This document shows, piece after piece, positions 12,301 through 23,141 of a stretch of 64,000 nucleotides of DNA. The DNA lies in NCBI GenBank assembly GCA_019925105.1, contig JAHGAU010000005.1:806001-870000 (forward strand), written 5' to 3'. The stretch comes from Niebla homalea. Lineage: Eukaryota > Ascomycota > Lecanoromycetes > Lecanorales > Ramalinaceae. The notes under the pieces are model-generated. The model was not told the DNA's origin, searched no databases, and worked only from the letters and a program-made list of their open reading frames with translations. Position 1 is the stretch's first letter. Each line of letters opens with the position of its first letter. The position numbers were made by a program, and so were the translations under genes.

Positions 12301-15160
12301 TATCCTCCAGCATCAGGACAAGCAGTACTCTGGGGTTGATTATCGCGAGGTCGTCATAGACGATAGAACCTCAACCCCGTTGACCAATTTCCAAAGCATA
12401 GTGGACTTGCTACAATGGCGTGTCGCTAGGCAGGCTGAGGAGCTTGCTTACTGCACTATCGACAGCCGCGGTAGGGAAGGTAAAGGCGTCACATGGAAGA
12501 AATTTGACATCAAAGTAGCCTCTGTTGCTCAGCACCTGCGCAACAAGGTGAAGGTTGCTCCAGGGGACCACCTCATCTTGATGTACACTCACTCAGAAGA
12601 ATTCGTATATGCGATCCATGCCTGCTTCTGCCTCGGGGTTGTCGCCATCCCGATGCCTCCCCTCGATCAAAATCGATTAAACGAGGACGCGCCTGCCTTC
12701 CTTCACATGATAGCCGACTTCCGGGTTAAAGCAGTCCTCGTCAATTCCGATGTTGACCATCTCCTGAAGCAGAAGATTGTATCTCAACACATCAAACAGT
12801 CAGCACAAGTCCTCAAAATCGGCGTTCCTTCCTACTACAATACGAGCAAACCACCTAGACAGTCCAGTGGGTGTCGCGATCTGGGCCTGACAGCGAAGGC
12901 AGCTTGGGTGCAATCCAACTTCCCAGTCCTTATCTGGACATATTGGAGCCCAGATCAGCGCCGGACTGCGGTGCAATTAGGTCACGACACCATCATGGGG
13001 GTCTGTAAAGTTCAGAAAGAGACGTGTCAGATGACGAGCTCCCGACCGGTCCTTGGCTGTGTAAGAAGCACGATTGGTCTCGGACTCGTACATACTTGCT
13101 TGATGGGGATCTTTGTCGGCGCACCAACTTATCTCGTCTCCCCGGTCGATTTTGCCTCCAACCCACTATCTCTGTTCACCACGCTTTCCCGCTATAAAAT
13201 CAAGGATACATATGCTACCGGTCAGATGCTTGATCATGCCATGAATGCCATGCAAGGCAAAGGCTTTACCCTGCATGAGCTGAAGAATATGATGATCTCC
13301 ACCGAGAGTCGACCAAGAGTAGATGTCTTCCAGAAAGTACGACTTCATTTCGCCGGCACCGGCCTCGATCGCACTGCCATCAATACCATATATTCACATG
13401 TTTTGAACCCCATGATAGCTTCACGCTCCTACATGTGCATTGAGCCGATCGAGCTTTGGCTGGACACCCGAGCACTTCGCAGAGGTCTCATCTATCCAGT
13501 GGATCCAGACACTGATCCCCTTGCCCTATTGATCCAGGACTCGGGCATGGTTCCTGTCAGTACGCAGATTGCCATAGTCAACCCGGAGACAAACAAGCTC
13601 TGTCATATTGGTGAATATGGAGAGATCTGGGTTCAGTCGGAAGCTTGTGTCAAGTCCTTCTATGGGTCGAAAGATCCGTTCGATGTGGAAAGATTCAACG
13701 GGCGTACAGTGGATGGAGACCCTCATGTCACATACGTCAGGACCGGAGATCTAGGGTTCCTTCACAATGTGGTAAGACCTATTGGTCCGGGAGGCCAGCA
13801 AGTGGAGATGCAGGTCCTATTCGTTTTGGGGGCCATCGGCGAAACTTTCGAGGTCAATGGCCTCAGCCATTTTCCGATGGACATCGAACATTCCATTGAG
13901 AAGAGCCATCGGAACATTGTCGCTGGGGGTTGGTAAGTCATCACGGTTCCACTGCCCTCGATCCATCCCTCCGTGCTAATAGATGACAGTGCTGTCTTCC
14001 AAGCTGGCGGCCTAGTTGTCGTTCTGGTCGAGGTCGGACGAAAAGCTTACCTGGCGAGCATGGTTCCGGTCATTGTGAACGCGATCTTGGGAGAACATCA
14101 ACTTATCGTCGACATTGTTGCTTTCGTCTCGAAAGGTGACTTCCCACGGTCGCGCTTGGGCGAGAAGCAGCGTGGGAAAATTCTTGCTAGTTGGGTGACT
14201 CGAAAATTGCACACCATTGCACAGTTCAGCATCCGCGATGCAGACGCTGCAGATAGTCAAATCACCGAGGTCGCTGAGCCCCGAAGTGGTCTCGGCAGCA
14301 CGGTAGGGGTGGGCAGCAGCTTGAGAAACGTTAAGTCGGTCCACTCGCCGCCAGCAGAAGAATTGCAGGCGCAAGACTACATGGCACTGCCGGCAGGGAT
14401 CTCAGAAATGCCCGTAACGTCATACGAAAATTCCATCGTTGAAAGCCCCCCGCTGGGTTCAGCGGAGGAGGACCGAGACGACACGCCTACCGACGCGAGA
14501 GGCTTCCAAAACGACTACCCAACACCGACCGGCCTTGACCCTGGCGACCAGTACCGCTCGAATTATATGCAATTTGGAGGTCCAGTCTCAGCCCAGGAAC
14601 TCCCCGAATCCTCACGCGATCTTCACCTGACGAATGCTTCGGCCCCTGAAGCCTACCGTGACTATCACACCTACTCTTCTTTGACAGAGGCTACTCCTAA
14701 TGCCAACAAAAGCGGATTCGACTTTTCAAACCCCCAGAACTTTGACCCTCCCCCACCAGAGATACCATACGCCTCCAAACCGATTCTCTCTCTCTCTCAT
14801 GAGCGCGAACCATCGACAGAGAGGTTCGGTGACTTGAACGGCAACGGCGATCTCTGGTCACTTCCCTCTTCCCAAAGACTCTCCTCTTATAACGGAAGCG
14901 GAAGCAACCCGCCACAGATGGGCGCTCAAGTATTCTCTACTGATACCCATACGGACAACCGGGACAACGGTTTATCCTCAAGAGGTCAGTCCTCACAATC
15001 GAGTTCCGATGATCATGAGGATTGGCCTCAAGAGGCCTTGATGCACATGAATCTCAGCAATACGAGGGGCGGTAGAGATGCAAGACGGCAAGATGGCAAT
15101 GGCCGTGACCCTCGAAGGGATGTACAGTACGATGGTAGTGGGTATGGCCATGCCATGTGA
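9311..15160 (+). CDS. DIP2/Cmr2-type protein: DMAP1-binding domain plus two fatty acyl-AMP ligase-like domains
   Basis: Two exons (9311-13932 and 13990-15160) encode about 1,930 residues; the 57-base intron splits a cysteine codon (GGC-AVFQAGG). Residues 4-40 form a DMAP1-binding domain (LQQKLRDLDVELEEGEITQKGY). A disordered stretch follows, then two adenylate-forming domains starting near residues 253 (NIALVLRHRAK, YRGDRVALIY) and 1025 (SIVDLLQWRVA, APGDHLILMY). The last 250 residues are disordered and Ser/Pro-rich. Family knowledge: DIP2 proteins (yeast Cmr2) control a subset of diacylglycerols and so affect ER and vacuole membranes. No condensation or carrier domain is present, so it is not a nonribosomal peptide synthetase. 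The start is the ATG at 9311; the frame is open further upstream but holds no other in-frame ATG. Confidence 0.9.
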
Positions 15161-15483
15161 CCTTCACCCTCGGCGTTGCCTGTGTTATGATGATGACGGC
15201 GTTCTTGTAAATGAAATCCTTGATAGGGCTTATCTTGGATTTTGGCACCTAGGAGGGAAGGAGAGAGGGGGGAAGTTTGCTGTTTCGCATAGACAGGATC
15301 GACCCTCACAAGGCGCTGGCATGACCTGGGTACGAGTGGAGGCGACTTCATAGCGTTCTGATGTACAAATGATGCCAGGCGATATCTTACGACGCGATAG
15401 AAGATCGATTAGATAGTTTCAATCGATATTGTTTTGTCAACGGCAATCGTACACAGCTTCATTTCCGTTCGTCGACAAGACTT
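15161..15483. other. Convergent 3' intergenic region, 323 bp
   Basis: Space between the tail-to-tail DIP2-like and DRS1 genes. It should hold both 3' UTRs. No gene or repeat is seen. Confidence 0.6.
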
Positions 15484-17943
15484 TTACGCTCTCCCCACCT
15501 TGCTCTTGGGATTCCTCCTCCTCCCCTGACCTTTTGCGTTCTTCGGATGCCTCGCCTTGTCCATCCCGTCGATCTTGCCCTTCTTCCACTGCCTTCCCTC
15601 ATGCCGTTCCCTCTTCGAATCCAATGTCTTTTCATCCTTATGACTCAGCTTCCCTACCTTCTTGCGCTTTACCCCACCACCGACTTCGCCGTTCAGTTGC
15701 ACCCCGCCCGCGCGCTTCGCCTTCAACTTTTCCTTTTCACTCTCAAACCAGGTGCGCTTCGGTCTCGCATGGATCTCGGCCTCGTGCTCAATCAAGTTCT
15801 CACCCTTCCTCAACTGCATATCCTGCTGCTCCAGCAAGCGCTCCTCCTTCTCCTCTCGGAGGATGTCATCAACCTCGCTCTCCAGCGCGTTGGCCTTATC
15901 CTGCCAGGCATCTGCTACGCGGGGTTCAATCACGCGACTCACAATCTTTGCTCCTTGGGCTCGACCGGTCTTGACCGCGGCTTTGACGACTTTCCGGTCG
16001 GGCTCGGCGGCCAGAGTGCATGCGCACCCGTCGCGACCAGCGCGTGCTGTGCGACCGACGCGGTGCAGGTAGATCTCGTGGGATTGCGGAGCGGAATAGT
16101 TGATGACTGTGTTGACGGAGGGGATGTCGAGACCGCGGGAGGCGAGATCGGTGGCGAGGAGATGGGTGGATTTGTGGGTGGTGAAGGAATTGATGGCGGC
16201 GATGCGCTGCTCTTGAGACATGCTGCCGTGAAGTTCGGCGGCCTTGATGCCGAGGAGGCTGAAGAGTACCCGGACGCGATGGGCTTCCTTTTTCTGTCGG
16301 AAGAAAATGATGACGCGATCGGGGTAGATGTCTCGACAAAGGTGGAGGAGGTATCCAAGACGCATGCCTTCTCTGCCTGGTCTGAGCCTTACAAACTCCT
16401 GCAGCAAACCGCCCACAGTCTGCTTCTTCGCATTGATAATCAGCCTTACCGGTCTGTTCAAGCCAAGACGGATGAGTTTGTCAACGCTGTCGGTCATGGT
16501 TGCGGAGAAGAGCATGGTCTGTCTGCTCTTGGGTATTGTGGTCAGGATCTCATTCAGCTCATCTGAGAAGCCATCCTCGAGCATTCGATCAGCCTCATCA
16601 AGAACCAGAATCTCGACAGTATCGACCGTGAAGGAGGCCGAGTTCCGCATGTGGTCTATAAATCTACCTGGAGTTGCTATGACGATGTCCGGTCTGCTCC
16701 GCAGAGCAATCTCTTGCTCCCGAAGGCTGTAACCACCGATCATCTGGCACACAGCTATGTCGGTGTAGCTGGCGAGCTTTTGAGTGACGTTAAAGCATTG
16801 AATGGCCAGCTCACGAGTTGGCATCAGAATAACGACGCGCGTGGTAGGGATCTTTTTGGGGCGATAGAGAAGACGCTCCAGGATCGGTATGACAAAGGCA
16901 GCAGTCTTTCCTGATCCTGTCACGGCGCCACCGACGATATCCTTGCCTAGAAGGGCAAGTGGAATAGCCTTCTTCTGGATCGGAGTCGGGGAGGTGAAGC
17001 CGACAGATGCCAGGCCACGCAGGATCGGGCGAGACAAGGAGAAGGACTGAAAGGAATTTGATTGAGATGGCTTTCCGTTGAGCACTGGAGCTTTGAGATC
17101 GGCAGGGGCGAAGAAAGCATCTCGACGAGCTTTCTCGGACGGGTCTTGCATCTCGTCTCCTGATACCGAACCCATATCCTCAGGTTCTGGCATTTCGTCT
17201 GCTACGTCTCCAGAGCCCGCACTCGATAGCTCGATGGCTTCCTCGTCTACGTTTTCATTTTCAGACTCTTCCCCATCGGAAGCTATCGCCATACCGAATC
17301 CGTCTTCAGCGAGAGTCTCATCCTCATCCTCTGATTCCAATGACATTTCCCCATCGACAGATGACATTTTCCCGTCGACAGCTGCATCGTCTTCAATCAA
17401 AACCTCAGACTTGGCTAGAAGTTCGTCTTGCTCATGATCTGAATTCTTCTTTCCATCTGAATGGTTGCCACTTCCGGTTTTGTCCCGCAATCGGCGAGCA
17501 ACAAGCTCGTCGATGTCAACTCCCTTTTTGCCCCTCCCAGCTCGCTCTATGCTTGACTTTGCGGGCTTCCCAGAAAACCAATCATCTGCAAACCCATCTG
17601 TGATCTTTCCTCCATCATACACATCGAATTCAAAGTCAGAATCTATTGCGCCGTCTTTCTGGCCAAGGGCTGTCCAATCCGTGTCTTCCTCTGTCTGGGT
17701 GGACTCTTCAGACGCAGATATACCACCTTTCAGCCGCCTTTTGGGTCCCTTCGTAGACATACATTCTTCTTTGCCCTCGTCTCCATTCGGATGGCGCTTT
17801 CGCTTCCTAATTGGTGGAGCCTTTGCCGCTCTAAAATCATGCTCCAAGTCTTGGTCCTGCTCCTCGGGAGATATCGTATCCTCATCAGAAATGGTACGCA
17901 AGAAATCGTCGTCTTCGCCCTGATCAGCTAGAATGGGAGCCAT
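15484..17943 (-). CDS. drs1: DEAD-box ATP-dependent RNA helicase Drs1 (large ribosomal subunit assembly)
   Basis: Nucleolar helicase needed for 27S pre-rRNA processing and 60S assembly (yeast Drs1, human DDX27). Single exon of 819 residues starting at a clear ATG. The first 290 residues are acidic and low-complexity with basic patches (IRKRKR, GPKRRLK). The Q motif region is [19 protein letters not shown]. The helicase core follows: motif I TGSGKTA (about 343-348), Ia PTRELA, Ib TPGR, II DEAD (449-452), III SAT (480-482), [23 protein letters not shown]. The tail is coiled-coil and Lys/Arg-rich. The acidic N-terminal arm together with the core sequence points to Drs1 rather than other DEAD-box families. 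The gene is on the minus strand and tail-to-tail with the DIP2-like gene. Confidence 0.94.
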   Translation of the reverse strand: MAPILADQGEDDDFLRTISDEDTISPEEQDQDLEHDFRAAKAPPIRKRKRHPNGDEGKEECMSTKGPKRRLKGGISASEESTQTEEDTDWTALGQKDGAIDSDFEFDVYDGGKITDGFADDWFSGKPAKSSIERAGRGKKGVDIDELVARRLRDKTGSGNHSDGKKNSDHEQDELLAKSEVLIEDDAAVDGKMSSVDGEMSLESEDEDETLAEDGFGMAIASDGEESENENVDEEAIELSSAGSGDVADEMPEPEDMGSVSGDEMQDPSEKARRDAFFAPADLKAPVLNGKPSQSNSFQSFSLSRPILRGLASVGFTSPTPIQKKAIPLALLGKDIVGGAVTGSGKTAAFVIPILERLLYRPKKIPTTRVVILMPTRELAIQCFNVTQKLASYTDIAVCQMIGGYSLREQEIALRSRPDIVIATPGRFIDHMRNSASFTVDTVEILVLDEADRMLEDGFSDELNEILTTIPKSRQTMLFSATMTDSVDKLIRLGLNRPVRLIINAKKQTVGGLLQEFVRLRPGREGMRLGYLLHLCRDIYPDRVIIFFRQKKEAHRVRVLFSLLGIKAAELHGSMSQEQRIAAINSFTTHKSTHLLATDLASRGLDIPSVNTVINYSAPQSHEIYLHRVGRTARAGRDGCACTLAAEPDRKVVKAAVKTGRAQGAKIVSRVIEPRVADAWQDKANALESEVDDILREEKEERLLEQQDMQLRKGENLIEHEAEIHARPKRTWFESEKEKLKAKRAGGVQLNGEVGGGVKRKKVGKLSHKDEKTLDSKRERHEGRQWKKGKIDGMDKARHPKNAKGQGRRRNPKSKVGRA

Positions 17944-18403
17944 GCCGATTCAGCTTGTTGCGGAGCTGAAATGTTTGCCAATAGGAAGTCCGACTGGGCA
18001 CATTGAAATTGGCATTTGAAGAGGCTCCCTGAGGGTTCGATGGGCTAACGGTAAGCTGGGCTTGCTTGGGGGAGGGAACAAGAAAGATAGTGAGCCCCGC
18101 GCAAAATTTCGCCTGCCACTATAAAGCACCCGAGGGGCTTGACACCAGTGGCGGATAATCCTCGGCTGGGTCCTGCTCGTTAAAACCCTCGGTCGCGTAC
18201 GCACTAGGATACAAGGAGTCGTATGTCTTGATAGCTTTGGATTCGTTTTGTTCTAGAATATAGTTATTGGATGCTTTGTAGCACCTGATTGTTGAGATAT
18301 ATCCCGTCAAGCTAATGCCGTCGTCGAAACTCATGCTGATTTATTATGTACAATGTGTCTCCCCTATCCATCCTCCTCAACTCCTCATCAATCCATGCTT
18401 CGC
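17944..18403. other. Intergenic region, 460 bp (DRS1 promoter)
   Basis: Lies between the DRS1 start and the GNAT stop, both genes on the minus strand. It must contain the DRS1 promoter and the GNAT 3' UTR. No further feature is recognised. Confidence 0.55.
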
Positions 18404-21400
18404 TCACAAATTCATTCCGGTGTCATAGTAAAATTTGGTCTCATGAAGCCTGTCAATAAAGGTCAGTATTATTACGCGACAGTAGCCAATATAGATGACT
18501 CACAGCTTGCCCTGTTTGAAACCAATACCTGGCACATAACCGCATTGGTGGAAGTCCTCCTTCTCCAACCAAGTTTTCTTCCACGCCACTGCTTCATCAT
18601 TTTCCTGGCCAAGTAAATTGATTAAAATTGTCTTGACCGACCTGAAAGCTCCTCCTGTCCATGACAATTCTCCACCCTTCGGATTGCATATCAAGGGCAC
18701 CCCGTTTTTGGCATCATAGCGGGGTGATAGGGCATTCATCATCCGGTCGAAGAGGCATGTCCCAATGCCCTTTCGCATGTGGCCATCTTGGACATATACT
18801 TCTAACTCAACCGTGTATTGGTAAACGCTGTTGGCTGTACCATAGTCAGTAGCACGAGCAAAGCCGACAACGTGCTCTTGCCTCAGCCTTCGAGCTTCCC
18901 GGAAACTTCGAGACGAGTTATCGCCCTTGATGATGGCGACGAGGAAAGGTTCGTGATCTGCAATTACCCTTGTGATTTCGTTGTGCCAGAATACGGTCTC
19001 ATCAATCTGTGTTTGAGGAACATCCGTTGAACTGGTCACAAAGTGATTCCACAGGTCGGTGATCTGTCGGACATCTTTTGTCTCCACAGGACGCAGGTAG
19101 ATATTGGCTACAGGAGCATGCAGATTGGGTGGGGAAGGTCGGTTCCTGTATTCTCGCACTACCATGCGTCGGATTTCGCGCTTCTCCTCTGCCGTCATTG
19201 GTGTTGGCTGCAAGACATCTAGATTGGCAACGCGCACAGCATGTTCCTTGACTCTATCCTCGGCCGTTTTCGATGATTTGCTGGCATGACCATTCGGGCG
19301 AGCCTTCAGACGGGGCCGAGTGTCGTTGAGGTTCAACTCATGAACGCCTTCGTCGTCAAGGACTGGCTGCCCAGAAAGAAATCCTGGACTGTGCATGTTA
19401 ACGACAGGCATTGCCAACTCGGGATCTACAGCTTGTTCCTCCGCAAAGGCATGCGTAACAGCCTTGCGCTCCTCGATAGGGTGCTGCGGACGCATGTTCC
19501 AGTCATTTCCAATGGGTGGATCCTGCCATGCTCCTCCCCAGTCGGCGCCATTGATCCCATCGCGAAGAGAATTGTCCGCAGGAAAAGAGGCTTGTCCGAC
19601 CAGGCATAATGCTGTATCGGGAGACGTTGACGCCACAAGACCATGATGATTGTTCGCTTTGGGGATCGGCGCATTCGAGCTCACAATGTTCTCAAAGCCA
19701 TGGCCAAGATTTTGGGGTTCCCTTGTCTCTCCCTTCGACGTCCTGTCTTCGGAGAAATCGTGAGCGTTTGGAATCCTAGTTTTATTGGCCTCAGTGGTGG
19801 AAGAGAATATATTCGGCACAGCCACCGTGGCTTTTTGAGCGGCTTTATTTCGCAGGTGAGGAGGCAAGACGGTGCTGTCGAGACTCTGCGTTGGTTTATC
19901 TCCTTCCCGACGTTTGTCACAGGTTGATACTTCAGTCTGTAGCGATAGCGGTGCTGCAGTGAGTCGCGTTGCTTGTGACTGATGATCGGGTCGGCAATGC
20001 ACAGCTTGATGATGTTCTCCGTTGACATGATCATTAGTGGTATGATGAGGAGACACCTGACTTGCTTTCTCATTCGCATGCTGGAAGGCACACTGGTGTG
20101 CTACCTGAGACTCAGCGGGAGTGGGGTTATCAGTGCACGCTGCATTGCATGAATCGGAAGCAGCATCTTGGTGGGCCACTTTAGAAGCATTGCCTTGGGC
20201 CAAAAATCTGTCAGTGCTGTTCTTCCTCCCGGTGACTGGCACAGAATCCTTCTGCGCAAGCTTGCTTTCCTGGAATGCATTGCGGCCACCATGATGGCTT
20301 GGTGCATTGGACATCCGGCGTACAGGCCTGTTGTCGGTGATCCTCTTACTTCCAGGACAGTGATATTTTGGTAACTTCCCGAGATTAATGCGACGGTAAG
20401 AGTTGTCATTCACAACCGGGTCAAGATCGGATTGATCGAATGTCGAACCTTTACCAAAGCTCTCTTCATAGCTCCCAGCAGCTGAGCTCAAGCCTCGTGA
20501 CCAGCATGATGATGCTCGCTGCGAGCCTTTGTCATCACCCAGTCTATGCCCTCGCAGACCTTGGGACTTGTGCAGCTCTTTGGATGCTCGCGGAGTCTCA
20601 TGGTGAACAAGCTGCTTATCTTTCATGTTGCAATCTTGTATGGCAGAGGTTACTTGTGCTTCGAAGCGAGAGTTTGTTTGTTGATTGGATGAGTTCAAGG
20701 CTGCTTCGATCTGCTGATGATGGTTGATGGATTGATCGTTGCCGGAACAATATGATTTGTTTGGGCCGCGGGGCTGATCAGGCAGAGACGACGCGGCTAC
20801 GGCAAGTGAAGGTTTCGATTCACTCGATTCATTAGGAAGACTCGTTTGCTCAAGTGCACTCTTATCCTCCCCGATCTGATTATTTTGGAGCTTATTCAAA
20901 TTTGCCTTACCTTGTTCGTACTCTTCCTTTTGATTTTGCGATTGAGCCTTGGTAGTCTCATTCGCTAAGTTTCTCCATCGATTATTCTGCCTGCCGCCAC
21001 ATTTCCGATCGAAGCTATTTGGGACACATGCCTTGCCTCCTCCGTTTCCTATAGTTGCCTGTGAGGGCCCAGTGTAGTGATCACTAGGCACTGGGATCGG
21101 CCTTGGCTGGTCGTTCGCTTGGAGAACTGCATTGATTTGGGACTTTATCCGATCAGAAGATGCAGTTACCTGTCCTGCCCTTTGCATGTTGCCATTGGTA
21201 TGCGATGCTCCTGCGAGGGAGAGATCCTTCGATAGATTGTTACTACCTGGACCTGGAGCGCCATTGGTCCGGTCATCCTTGTTGCGCCCATGATTAGAGC
21301 CCTGCTGAGTTTCACGTCTGTTTTCGTTGGCCCCGGCTCGATACTGATTCCGGAATCTTCGCGCTCGAGGGTGTGACCCGTGGGCTGATCCGGACTGAGC

Positions 21401-21535
21401 TTGGTCTGAATTGCGAGGACGACTTGAGGGAGGAGTCCACTGCCTCTGCCCATTTGGAAAAGGTGCAGGTTGTGGATTGGGTTCAAGACTCGTGCCATGA
21501 ACGAATTTGGCACAACTCGTGTGACCAGATTCCAT
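18404..21535 (-). CDS. GNAT-family N-acetyltransferase with a ~780-residue disordered N-terminal arm
   Basis: Exons 21535-18504 and 18449-18404 give 1,025 residues. The short last exon is supported by a GTGAGT donor, a TACTGAC branch point and an in-phase join adding LLHETKFYYDTGMNL. The C-terminal 230 residues form a GNAT fold of the phosphinothricin-acetyltransferase-like type: NIYLRPVETKDVRQITDLW, a core strand HVVGFARATDYG, and an acetyl-CoA loop DGHMRKGIGTCLFDRM. Before the domain a basic helix (TAEEKREIRRMVVREYRNRP) looks conserved. The first 750 residues are rich in Asn, Gln, His and Ser and have no domain. Substrate unknown; the arm suggests RNA or protein scaffolding, which is inference. 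Divergent from ARL2 across only 253 bases. Confidence 0.8.
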
Positions 21536-21788
21536 GTTTTGAAGAGAAAAAGGATGATGACCATGGGAGCTTAGACCTAGTCTTTGACACTAGTATTTGA
21601 CACTTTGGTCGAGGTGTCAACTTTTATTTGACCACAAAAAGGTAATGTTGAACCTTTTCACTAAGTGTTATGCGTGACTATCGTCTTGATAGAAGTCGAT
21701 CGCGGAACGGCAGAAACAGCGGGAGCCTCCCCCATCCGAATAAGCTCTTGCTTCGACCTTCAATCAGATACTTTGATTGCCTGCAAAG

Positions 21789-22618
21789 ATGCTGTCTATT
21801 CTGCGTAAAGCGAGACTGAAGGATAAAGAGATGAGAATTCTGATGCTGTATGTTGATGATCCTGACGTTTCTAAGTTCAAGTGTAACGTAGAAGCAGCGG
21901 CCTCGACAACGCCGGAAAGACAACGATTGTGAAGGCTTTATTAGAGGAAGATGTCAACACTGTCAGCCCGACGCTGGGTTTTCTGATCAGGACTGTTCCT
22001 TGGGAGGGGTACAGACGACGCTCTTGTGCTTTTCCGACCAGGCTCTTGACTAATCCTACTCGTTCTCAGCTACCAACTCAATATCTGTATTCCACTTTCC
22101 GCCTGCCAATTGCCAATTCCTTAGCAATGACACGTCGTAGGGGATGTTGGAGGCCAGAAGTCATTGCGCTCTTACTGGCGCAACTACTTTGAGAAGACGG
22201 ATGCCTTGATTTGGGTTGTTGATGCAACGGACTCTTCCCGAATGGACAGCTGTCGCGCAGAGCTCATGGGCCTGCTCAAAGAAGAAGCACGTTCCCGATC
22301 CCTACCGTAGCTAGCTTCTACTAACGTGTCCAAGCGACTGATGGGTGCAAGCTTGCTTGTGTTGTCCAACAAGACGGATGTGAGTAGTCATATGAGTGAG
22401 GACGAGATTCGCAAGGTAGATTGACGTCCCTCTACGTCCCTCTTGGATGGGTCATCAACTCTCAACGAAGGCGTTAACACATTCAGAGCCTGGCACTGGA
22501 CGGCATCAAGACACACAATTGGGCCATCGTCTCGTGTAGTGCAAAGTCACGGACAAGTATCGTGAAAGGGATCGATTGGGTTGTACAGGATGCGAAGGAT
22601 AGGCTATTCCTCTATTGA
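21789..22618 (+). CDS. arl2: ADP-ribosylation factor-like GTPase Arl2 (Cin4/Alp41 homologue)
   Basis: Small GTPase that with tubulin cofactors controls alpha/beta-tubulin folding and microtubule stability. Six exons: 21789-21847, 21898-22008, 22070-22086, 22141-22286, 22335-22415, 22487-22618; total 181 residues, the family's usual length. One exon is only 17 bases. Guanine-nucleotide motifs are all present: P-loop GLDNAGKT, switch I region SPTLGF, WDVGGQ, NKTD and SCSAK. The N terminus [16 protein letters not shown] is Arl2-like and lacks the myristoylatable Gly2 of Arf. The fourth intron (22287-22334) starts with GC rather than GT, has a perfect TACTAAC branch site, and joins LLKEE to [13 protein letters not shown] exactly as the family requires. 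Confidence 0.93.
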
Positions 22619-23141
22619 CTACAACATACCGTACCTTATATACATAAGGTACCTAAGTTAGAGCAGTAACATTGGGGGGGTCATGGCCTGAAGAACCCCA
22701 TGATGGGGCACCGGTCTTCCCCGCACATGCCGTCCTACTAGGCCTCTATTTCAAGGCAATGCTACCGTAAAACATACCTAAGAAGCCGATTGGCGCTGTT
22801 CTGGCTGGGCACAGAGTAAGGTAGTTCTAGATCCGAAATTCTTCACGGGTTTGTAAACAATGACCAAGTCCTCCTCTAGATTCTACTACAGATGTTGCAG
22901 CGTTAACGCAGGTTATTGGCTCATCGCTCCTTCTTCTTGTAGCATACTGAGGGGCGGTAGCAGATGTCAGGCGCTGAAACGCTGTCCGCTCCTTCCGCTG
23001 GTTAACGTCCTTTATGATCTTTCTACGATTTCTCCCTTGAAGACGTTCCAGAGGATGAAAACCTGAGCCCGAGCACATTTAGAGAAAACCTTTTCTCCAT
23101 CGCAATTTTCAACAATAATTGTGCCGCCCGCAAGTGACATA
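22619..23141. other. Intergenic region, 523 bp
   Basis: Downstream of ARL2 and upstream of the DUF4045 gene. It contains TACCTTAT/ATAAGGTA inverted arms at 22632-22651 followed by TACCTAAG, matching a palindrome core seen in two other intergenic regions. No gene is supported. Confidence 0.5.

Noticed and set aside
13933..13989. Premature stop in the DIP2-like gene
   Set aside because: GTAAGT donor, branch-like CTAAT and ACAG acceptor restore the frame; it is an ordinary intron.
9311..15160. DIP2-like gene as a nonribosomal peptide synthetase
   Set aside because: Two adenylate-forming domains but no condensation, carrier or thioesterase domain, and a DMAP1-binding N terminus.
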